This document shows, piece by piece, positions 52,716 through 61,300 of a DNA stretch of 64,000 nt. A program made the position numbers and the translations under genes. Below the pieces are notes generated by a model. That model made no database searches. It worked only from the letters and a program-made list of their open reading frames with translations, and had not been told where the DNA came from. The stretch is from a virus. The stretch covers positions 22,663 to 86,662 of IMG/VR virus record IMGVR_UViG_3300023174_000120; one strand, written 5' to 3'. Every line of letters starts with the position of its first letter. Within the stretch, counting starts at the first letter, position 1.

Positions 52716-55700
52716 ATGGCACTACTTTCTAAAGATTTTATTGTAAAATCGGGATTAATCGTTCAAGGAACGGCTCACCCGGTATCTACATCAACTGGCA
52801 ACACCGGCACATTACAAGTGAATGGTGGTGCCGCGTTCGCTAAGGACATATTGATCGGAAGCAGTGCTACTGTCTACGGTCCTAGCGTACTAAAAAGTAC
52901 ATTAAATGTTGACGGTAGCTTAAATGTTAACAACAACTTTGCTGTTGAAGCCAGCAGTGGTAACTTCCACAGCACAGGCACAATGGTGGTTGACGGCGTT
53001 AGCACAGTCAGCAATATCGTTATTGACGGTAACGAAGGTATCACTGGATTAAACACCGGATATGATTTAACATTTAAAGCTTCAAGTACCGACAAAACAC
53101 TGGTTGGTTCTGACGATGCTGCTACTTTGTTTTTTAATGGCGGTCTATACGGCGGACCCGGCTCTTACGCTGAAGTTACTACAAACGGAACTGACGGTGT
53201 TCGTTTTCAAACAGATGATGGTTCAAACTTGAATCAATTGGTTTTTGATTACGACGGTATCTTAAAATTAACCAATTATAATGATAGTACCAATGCTGCT
53301 GCATTAGAAATTAAAGGCGTTAGCAACGGTGGTGTTAAATTAAGCGACACTGGCGGTGCTACTGGTAGCTATCCAGCATTAAATGTTAGTGCTGGTGGTG
53401 CTTACATTTATAACGATCTAAAAATTGATGGATCAGCTAACGGAACATCATCGGGTGGCGCATTAAATGTAGCCGCAGGCGGTGCTTATATCAAGAAAGA
53501 TGTTTATGTTGACGGTACAACAGCAGCAACAAGCAGCTCGGCCGCATTATTTGTTAGTGCCGGTGGCGCATACATCAATAAAGATTTACAAATCGATAGC
53601 ACAGATAACGGAACATCAGCAGCAGGCGGTGCGTTAAGAGTAGCCGCAGGCGGTGCTTATATCAAGAAAGATGTTTATGTTGACGGTACAACAGCAGCAA
53701 CAAGCAGCTCGGCCGCATTATTTGTTAGTGGTGGCGGTGCTTATATTGATAACAATGTAATAATTGGCGGAGCAACAGCTGGTACTGCTTCGGGTGGTAC
53801 ACTAGATGTAGCATCTGGTGGTGCTAGATTTGGTCTATCTGTTAGAATTGAAGATACTAACGACGGCGATGCTGCTGATCCTGCTCTAAATGTATCAGGT
53901 GGTGGCCTTTATGTTAAGAAAAAGGCAATCATCGATAGCACACAAACTGCCACAAATGCTGGTGACGGTGCTTTACAGGTAACAGGCGGTGTTTACATTG
54001 GCGATAACTTGATTGTCAAGAGCACTGCTGCCGATACAGGAACAAATACTAGCAATGCACTATATGTAGCAGGCGGTGCTTGGATTGACAAGACATTGGT
54101 AGTTGCCGGAGATACAACATTTGGCGGTAATGTAACATTTAATGGTACAGCAACTTATGTTTATTCTACCAATACAGTTTATACAGACAACATCATTAAC
54201 ATGCACACACCAAACGGCGGTGACTTAAACAATCACTCCTGGGGCGTAGATGATGGTAAGGACATTGGTTTTATTTTCCACTACTACAAAGGTGCTGACA
54301 AAAACGCATTCTTGGGTTTCCATAACGACAGCAGTTATCTAGAATGGTTCAGTGATGGTACAGAAAGTGCTGGTGGTGTATTTACTGGTACAACATACGG
54401 CACATTTAAGACTGGTGCTATTGAACTAGTTAATACTACAGTTTCTACTAATACTACAACTGGTGCGCTAATTGTAGCAGGTGGCATTGGAGTAGCTGGT
54501 GATATCTATCTACAAGATGAAACTGGTACTCATAACAAGCTACATGGTACTGCTACACAAGCAGATAACCTAAACAAAGGCAGTGCTGGGCAGATTCCAA
54601 TTCAAACTGCAAATGGTGTAACAGCATTCCTACCAGCAGGAACAGCAGATAATCAAGTTTTAACTTGGGTAAGCGCTGGTAGCACAGCTACCTGGGCCAG
54701 TGCCAGCGCAACAGTAGTTGGTCGTGCTACAACAGCAACCAACGTTGATGGACCACAGTGGAGTGTCCTGTATCAGAAAGCTGACGGTCAAACCACAGCC
54801 ACTAGCGATCTACAGTATAATGCCGATGACGAAACTTTCAAAGTAAAGAGAGTTACAATTTGGTCTACTACTACCAATCACCCAGGTGACGCAGAAACAG
54901 CAGTTGCTGCCGATAGTGGTCTAGGAATTGAATTATTCTCTGACTACTACGCACAGTTAAACTATGATAACACTGGATATATCTATGTAAACGGCGACGG
55001 TGTTACATTAGAAGTCGGTGCCAATACTTTCACACTAGATACTAGTGGTAACGCAATATTAGACGGTGGTTATTTTGAAGCACCGACTGTACGTGCTGAT
55101 AACTTAACCAGTGGTCGTGTCGTATTCAGTGATGGTAATCACGAATTAACAGACGACAGTGGTTTAACCTACAATAGTGTTAGTGCTACACTATCAGTCA
55201 GCGGTGCTCTTGAAGTTACCGGCGGAACTGGTGGTGACATCACTATGACTGGTGGTAATATTACTGGTGTTGATCGCATTATAATTGACGGTAGCGAAGG
55301 TGGTAATTCAACCGAAAGCAACATTGCGCTAGATGTTCAGAACGGTGGTATCTACTCCAAGAAGATGGTTTATATTGACTCCAACTATGACTATGATAAT
55401 GGTGATGGAGCAGCATTAAACCTACCAAACGGTGGTGCCAATATCGGATTGAACTTAGGGCTTGGCGACAACTTAATATTCACTTCAACTACCGGTCAGG
55501 TTCAGTTTGATAGTACCGCTAATCTTCGTGAAGAAGACGGAGTAGGAGGCGGCGATAGAGACCTAGTCCTTGATGCTAAATCTCGTGTTCTAATCAAAAC
55601 TAGTGAAGCCGACAATGAGTGGGTATATGGAGTCGATGGTACTCTAGCATTACCTAACGGTACTAAAGTTTACGACGACACCGGTAAGTTCTATGTTGAC

Positions 55701-56984
55701 TCATTACGCGATGACAGCACAGCAACAACACTAGTAGTTTATAACTCAGCTACCAAAGAACTAACTCGTACCACAACATTTAATAACACACTAACAGTTA
55801 ATAACAGTGTGATTATTAAAGGAACAGCAGCTAGTTCGACCAATACAACAGCAACAGGTGCCCTACAGGTTGTTGGTGGAGTTGGTATTGCTGGTGGACT
55901 ATATGTTGACAAAGATGCGTATATTAACGCAGACTTGTATGTTCAAGGCACACTGTATGTCCAGGGTAACAGCCTAGACGGTGTTGACCAGATTACTGGT
56001 AGCACAGGTACATTTGCCGATGTTCATTCAACAGGCACAATCTTTGCTAACAATGTAACGGCAACATTTGTTGAAACTGCTACTCTACTAGTTGATGGTA
56101 CAGAAGGCGGATATAATAATTCAACCGACGCAGCTCTACTGGTACCAAACGGCGGGGCTTATTTTGGTAGAATGGTTTGGATTGATAATGATTATCCTAC
56201 ATTGGCCGATACAAACACCGCTACTTCGTTCTACACAAACGGTGGTGCTAGCATACAGAAAGACTTGTATGTTGGAACAACAGCAACATTTAACGACAGT
56301 GTTTACATTGCCAATGATATCTACTTAGGTGGAAAGAAACTGTCTAGCACAAGCAGCCAGTTTATGGACATCATATCAACAGGTACCGCAAGGTTCAATA
56401 ATGTTGATATTACTGGAACATTTACTGCCACATCGTTAACTATTACTAGTACCGATAACAGTGTGGATATATACGGTAAGGATCTTGATCAAACAAGTCA
56501 ATCGTTAGGAGTCCGTGGTGCTATTAAAGCACTAGGCGATGTTGCAGTAGGCGGTGTGCTCTATGCTGGTATGAACAACGGCGGTGATGTTGGTGGCGAA
56601 AGCCCAGAAGGCAAGTCAATTGACGGTGTGTTCATTGTCAACAGTATGCAAAGTGGCGGAAGCTATACTGGACTCAACGGAAGCTGGACACAGGTTATCG
56701 ACAGCTGGGATAGCGGTACTTATACCAGTGCCAAGTATATGGTTCAACTCACTGACAACGGTGGTAAGATACACACTCAAGAAATCATGGTTATCCAAGA
56801 TGGTACCAATGTTTATATGAGTGAGTATGGTATTGTAACTACAACTGGAGAACTTGGAACATTCAGCGGTGGGTTTAACGGCGGAAATGTTGAAATAACA
56901 TTTACTCCTAACTATTCTACTAGTGCTATGAATATTCAGGTAGTACGTCAAAGTATCATAACCAGTATTGAAAATTATTGTTAA
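52716..56984 (+). CDS. large repetitive fibre-like protein
   Basis: 1422 residues. It opens MALLSKDFIVKSGLIVQG (compare MALNNIDFVVKNGLVV of the 386-residue protein). The shaft consists of many repeats with GGALNVAAGGAYIKKDVYVD and ALFVSAGGAYI. At about 490-565 lies a globular insert (YTDNIINMHTPNGGDLNN, DDGKDIGFIFHYYKGADKNA) shared with the 1688-residue protein. Further TTGALIVAGGIGVAGDIY modules follow. The C-terminal domain (SAKYMVQLTDNGGKIHTQEI, VYMSEYGIVTTTGELGTF) equals that of the preceding gene. A strong terminator follows. Contains a 91-bp perfect direct repeat. Confidence 0.85.
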   Translation: MALLSKDFIVKSGLIVQGTAHPVSTSTGNTGTLQVNGGAAFAKDILIGSSATVYGPSVLKSTLNVDGSLNVNNNFAVEASSGNFHSTGTMVVDGVSTVSNIVIDGNEGITGLNTGYDLTFKASSTDKTLVGSDDAATLFFNGGLYGGPGSYAEVTTNGTDGVRFQTDDGSNLNQLVFDYDGILKLTNYNDSTNAAALEIKGVSNGGVKLSDTGGATGSYPALNVSAGGAYIYNDLKIDGSANGTSSGGALNVAAGGAYIKKDVYVDGTTAATSSSAALFVSAGGAYINKDLQIDSTDNGTSAAGGALRVAAGGAYIKKDVYVDGTTAATSSSAALFVSGGGAYIDNNVIIGGATAGTASGGTLDVASGGARFGLSVRIEDTNDGDAADPALNVSGGGLYVKKKAIIDSTQTATNAGDGALQVTGGVYIGDNLIVKSTAADTGTNTSNALYVAGGAWIDKTLVVAGDTTFGGNVTFNGTATYVYSTNTVYTDNIINMHTPNGGDLNNHSWGVDDGKDIGFIFHYYKGADKNAFLGFHNDSSYLEWFSDGTESAGGVFTGTTYGTFKTGAIELVNTTVSTNTTTGALIVAGGIGVAGDIYLQDETGTHNKLHGTATQADNLNKGSAGQIPIQTANGVTAFLPAGTADNQVLTWVSAGSTATWASASATVVGRATTATNVDGPQWSVLYQKADGQTTATSDLQYNADDETFKVKRVTIWSTTTNHPGDAETAVAADSGLGIELFSDYYAQLNYDNTGYIYVNGDGVTLEVGANTFTLDTSGNAILDGGYFEAPTVRADNLTSGRVVFSDGNHELTDDSGLTYNSVSATLSVSGALEVTGGTGGDITMTGGNITGVDRIIIDGSEGGNSTESNIALDVQNGGIYSKKMVYIDSNYDYDNGDGAALNLPNGGANIGLNLGLGDNLIFTSTTGQVQFDSTANLREEDGVGGGDRDLVLDAKSRVLIKTSEADNEWVYGVDGTLALPNGTKVYDDTGKFYVDSLRDDSTATTLVVYNSATKELTRTTTFNNTLTVNNSVIIKGTAASSTNTTATGALQVVGGVGIAGGLYVDKDAYINADLYVQGTLYVQGNSLDGVDQITGSTGTFADVHSTGTIFANNVTATFVETATLLVDGTEGGYNNSTDAALLVPNGGAYFGRMVWIDNDYPTLADTNTATSFYTNGGASIQKDLYVGTTATFNDSVYIANDIYLGGKKLSSTSSQFMDIISTGTARFNNVDITGTFTATSLTITSTDNSVDIYGKDLDQTSQSLGVRGAIKALGDVAVGGVLYAGMNNGGDVGGESPEGKSIDGVFIVNSMQSGGSYTGLNGSWTQVIDSWDSGTYTSAKYMVQLTDNGGKIHTQEIMVIQDGTNVYMSEYGIVTTTGELGTFSGGFNGGNVEITFTPNYSTSAMNIQVVRQSIITSIENYC
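53469..53730 (+). repeat. 91-bp perfect direct repeat (53469-53559 and 53640-53730)
   Basis: Two copies identical at every base, 171 bp (57 codons) apart, inside the 1422-residue gene, both coding VAAGGAYIKKDVYVDG and the residues after it. Other repeats in the gene are similar in protein but not in DNA, so this copy arose or was homogenised recently. Confidence 0.9.
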
Positions 56985-57001
56985 TATAGCATAGCTAGGC
57001 A

Positions 57002-57027
57002 AAAACAGGACCGAAAGGTCCTGTTTT
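57002..57027 (+). terminator. intrinsic terminator after the 1422-residue gene
   Basis: AAAACAGGACC-GAAA-GGTCCTGTTTT, 11-bp perfect stem closed by a GAAA tetraloop, 18 nt after the stop codon. Symmetric A and T ends allow action in both directions. Confidence 0.88.
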
Positions 57028-57054
57028 GCTTTGTGGAATACTTTATCCTAAACG

Positions 57055-57063
57055 TATAAATAC
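57055..57063 (+). promoter_or_regulatory. late promoter TATAAATAC
   Basis: Perfect T4 late core TATAAATA followed by C, after a terminator and 42 nt before the ATG at 57105; Shine-Dalgarno GGAGAGG in between. Confidence 0.8.
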
Positions 57064-57104
57064 TCTTTATATAACCTAAGCCGTTATAGTGGAGAGGGAA
57101 ACTA

Positions 57105-58265
57105 ATGGCTCTGAATAATATTGACTTTGTAGTCAAAAATGGTCTGGTGGTCTCAACAACCGCCACAATTGAATCAACGACTAATGCCGTTAATACCTAT
57201 ACCGGTGCGTTTCACGTTGTCGGCGGCGCCTCGGTTGTTAAAGACCTTTGGGTCGGTGGTACAGTATATACCAGAGGCGGTGCTGTTTTAACCACTTCTA
57301 CACTGCAAACCGTTACATATTCGGGTAATACCACTACCTTTTCAATCATAATACTCAACACTAGCAGCAGTACCAGTACTGATACCGGTGCATTGACTGT
57401 AGCAGGCGGAGTAGGTATTGCGGGTGATTTAAATGTAGGTGGTACAATATTTGGTACCATAGGTGGTAATAATATTTCTGGATCAGTTGGCAGTAGTATT
57501 AACGCCGACAATGTGCAGATTAATAATGTAGATCTTCTTTCTACTACCAGTTACTACGTAACACTAAGCGAGCTCAAAGATGGAAATTATAGTCCACTAG
57601 ATGCCGATACTTCTTTAACCTACGATGCAGGTAATCAAACATTATCGGTAGCTAAACTTTCTATAAGCGGTGGAATACTAACAGGTAGCGCAAGAATAAC
57701 TAACAATGTCAGTGTTGGCGGCAGTGTTAGTATCAATGGTTCTAGTGCTACTATTAGCATATTGAGTTTTAATGGTGTTAGCTTTTTAACAGACAGCGTA
57801 CACGCATTCAGCGGCGGGGAAATAGTTATCCCTCAAACTTCAGGGCTTGGATTAGTATCTGGAACAACCTACTATGTTCCTGCTGTGATAAGTCCTACAA
57901 GATTTCAGCTTAGTCTTACACCCGGTGGCCCTAGCACAGGAACTGTAGGCGTATCTACTATATTGGCCAATACTGGCCCTGGCCCTGGCCTTAAAGTTAT
58001 TGGTGGTGTAGAATCTACCGGAACCAATACCGGTGCTGTAGTGGTAGAAGGCGGAGTTGGCATCAGCGGCAACCTAAATGTAGGTGGTAGAATTATAGGT
58101 GGCGGTGTGAGAACCACAACTGCATCTACCGTTCCACAAAATCCTACCGTAGGAGATATTTGGTACAATACTACAAATGATGTTGTGTATAGATACACTG
58201 ATGATGGATCAAACTTTTTTTACTGGATAGATATTACAGGGCCAGTGGTGGCTCTACATTTATAA
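57105..58265 (+). CDS. fibre-like protein with TTGAL modules
   Basis: 386 residues. Head MALNNIDFVVKNGLVVSTTA; modules at about 28-50, 88-110 (TDTGALTVAGGVGIAGDLNV) and 310-330 (TNTGAVVVEGGVGISGNLNV); a middle block NVGGTIFGTIGGNNISGSVG with SELKDGNYSPLDADTSLTYD that recurs in the last gene of the window; a small insert domain (about 225-290: FLTDSVHAFSGGEIVIPQ); and the closing domain TVGDIWYNTTNDVVYRYTDD shared with the 1688-residue protein. One gene per transcript: own late promoter and a terminator before it. Confidence 0.82.
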   Translation: MALNNIDFVVKNGLVVSTTATIESTTNAVNTYTGAFHVVGGASVVKDLWVGGTVYTRGGAVLTTSTLQTVTYSGNTTTFSIIILNTSSSTSTDTGALTVAGGVGIAGDLNVGGTIFGTIGGNNISGSVGSSINADNVQINNVDLLSTTSYYVTLSELKDGNYSPLDADTSLTYDAGNQTLSVAKLSISGGILTGSARITNNVSVGGSVSINGSSATISILSFNGVSFLTDSVHAFSGGEIVIPQTSGLGLVSGTTYYVPAVISPTRFQLSLTPGGPSTGTVGVSTILANTGPGPGLKVIGGVESTGTNTGAVVVEGGVGISGNLNVGGRIIGGGVRTTTASTVPQNPTVGDIWYNTTNDVVYRYTDDGSNFFYWIDITGPVVALHL

Positions 58266-58300
58266 AATTATGTTAATGGAATACCGAGAATGCGTTATTT

Positions 58301-58309
58301 TATAAATAC
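58301..58309 (+). promoter_or_regulatory. late promoter TATAAATAC
   Basis: Perfect TATAAATA followed by C in the gap between the 386- and 1688-residue genes, 35 nt before the ATG at 58344; leader contains AAGGAACAAA. Confidence 0.8.
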
Positions 58310-58343
58310 ATTAAATTAAACCTAACACTAAGGAACAAATATT

Positions 58344-61300
58344 ATGTCATTTCCAACGTCGCCCACAAACGGACAAACAGCAGTAGTAAACGGAATAACG
58401 TACTCCTACAGCACTTCAACTACAGCATGGACACGAGTTGCTGGGCAGGTCACTGCAACTACCTATCTGAATATTACCAATAATACCGGGGTTACTAGCA
58501 CCACAACAGGTGCATTACAAGTAGTAGGTGGAGTTGGTGTAGGTGGCGGTATATATGTCGGTGGGACCGTTACTGCAACAACATTTATTGGAGCATTTTC
58601 TGGAACAGCATCAGCAGCTACCAATATAGCCGGCGGCGCTAAAGATCAAATTCCATACCAAACCGGTGCAGGTGCCACTACATTTAATAGTGGATTGACA
58701 TTTAATGGTACTACGTTTACTGCTACTAATATTATTGTTCCTGGTGTAACTAATGCTACCTCAACCGTTACTGGAGCATTACAGGTAGCTGGTGGTGTGG
58801 CAGTTGGCAAGGACCTATACGTTGGTGGAACATTAACTATTGCAGGTTCAAGTGGCGGTGATATTGACTTAGCTGGCGGTGACATTGTTGGTGTTGGTAG
58901 AATTACAGCTAATACAGGTACATTTACTACAACCAATATCAGTTCCACTTTAGGCGTTACCAGTACAACTACTGGTGCATTAACCGTAGCCGGCGGCATT
59001 GGAGTAGGCGGTGGAATTTATGCAGGTGGTGTAATTACCGCCACTAACGTTTTTGTTGGCGGTTATGCAGTCAGTACAGCCAGCTCATTAACAATTCAAA
59101 GTCTTGGTGTTAGCCAAGGAACGGCTGCTACCATTAACTTCAGCACTGGACTAAGTGCTAGTGTTTCTTCCAATGTAGCCACAGTATTGTTAACGACTTC
59201 GACACTAATGACTACTGCTGTTAATCTAGCAGGTGGTACAGCTGGTTATTTTGCTTATCAAACTGGTGCAGGAGCAACAGCATTTGCCAGTACTGGTAGT
59301 ATGTATGTCAATGGTGCTGTCAATGCACAAACACTATTTGGCGGATCACAGGGACAAATTCTTTATCAAAGCGCTGCTGGAACAACAGCTTTTGCTAACA
59401 GTGGTACAACAGGACAGTTCCTACAAGCAACAACTAACGGAGCACCTACATTTACCAGCACAGCCAGTATGTATGTTGGCAATGCTGCCGTAGCAAACAT
59501 TTTAAATGCAGGTAATACCAGTACACAACAGGTTGGATATGCTGCTAATATCCTAGGCGGTGCAGCAGGCAGCTTACCATACCAAAGTGGTGCTAATGCA
59601 ACTACATTCCTAGCAGGAGGAACAGCACAACAACACTTGGTTTATGGAACAAGTAATACACTGGTATGGCAAAGCACAGGAACATTTAGTGGTGGAACTG
59701 CCAGCAATACAGCAGTAGCTAATCAAAGTGTAACAATTACCAGTGGCGGACTTGGTGTAACAGGCGACAGCTATTTTTCAGCCAATCTAACCACAGGCGG
59801 AGCACTAAGAGTTAATAGCACCTCGGGCGACACAGGTACTAACACCAGCAACTCATTATATGTAGCAGGTGGTGCGTGGATTGATAAGACATTAGTGGTG
59901 CAAGGTGATGTTACATTTAAAGGTAACGCAGTATTCCAAGGTACAACTACAAATATTATCAGTACAAACACATACTACACAGATAATATTATCGAATTAC
60001 ACGTTCCTCCAACTGGAGTAAATGGTCAGTGGGCAGTAGATGATGGTAAAGACATTGGTCTAAGATTCCATTACTATGCAGGCGCAGATAACAATGCTGC
60101 ATTGGTATTAAATAATGCTACCAAATACTTAACATGGTATGAAACAGGTGCTGAAAATGCCAGTGGTAATTTTACTACTGCCACATTTGGTACATTCCAA
60201 ACAGGTCGAGTATTTGCCGGTAGTGCAGAAGGCACATATAGTACCGCAACAGGTGCGTTAAGAGTATTTGGAGGTATTGGCGTAAATGGCGGCGGTTATT
60301 TTGGCGGTGTAGTTACAGCCACAACATTCGTTGGTTCGTTCTCTGGCACAGCCTCAAAGGCAAACAATATTGTTGGCGGAACAGCAGGTCAGCTAGTATA
60401 TCAAAGTGCAACTGATACAACAGGATTTGTTGGCCCAGGAACAGCAGGACAGATTTTAGTAAGCGGTGGAACTAGCACTCCTGTATATACCAGTACAGGC
60501 AGTATCTATGTAGGTAATGCTGCTGTTGCCAATATTCTAAATGCAGGTAACACCAGTACACAACAAGTTGGCTATTCTGCTAATTTACTGGCAGGATCAC
60601 AAGGACAGATAGCATATCAAAGTGCAGCTAATACTACTGCTTTTGCTAGTAGTGGCACTACAGGACAGTTCTTACAGGCCACTACCAATGGCGCCCCGGC
60701 GTTTACCAGCACTGGTAGTATGTATGTTAATAGTGCTGTCAATGCACAAACACTATTTGGCGGAGTTGCAGGTAGCTTACATTATCAAAGTGCTGCTGGA
60801 GTAACAGCATTTACTTCAGGCACAACAGGTCAGATTTTAGTAGCAACAACTAATGGAGCTCCAGTATATACCAGCACAGGTAGCATTTATGTTAACAGTG
60901 CTGTTAATGCTGAAAAAGTCTACGGCGGTACAGCTGGATCGGTATTATATCAAAGTGCGGCCGGAGTAACAGCATTTAGTTCTGGTACAACAGGTCAATT
61001 CTTACAAGCAACAACCAATGGAACACCAACATTTACCAGCACCGGTAGTATGTATGTTAACGGTGCCGTTAGTTCGCAAAACATTTTTGGTGGTGTTGCT
61101 AATCAAATTCCATATCAAAGTGCTGCAGGCACCACAACATTTAACAGTGGATTAACATTTAACGGTACTACATTTACCGCTACTAACATTATTGTTCCGG
61201 GTGTAACTAATGCTACATCAACAGTTACAGGAGCATTGCAGGTAGCTGGCGGATTAGCAGTTGGTAAAGACTTATATATCGGCGGAACACTGACTATTGC

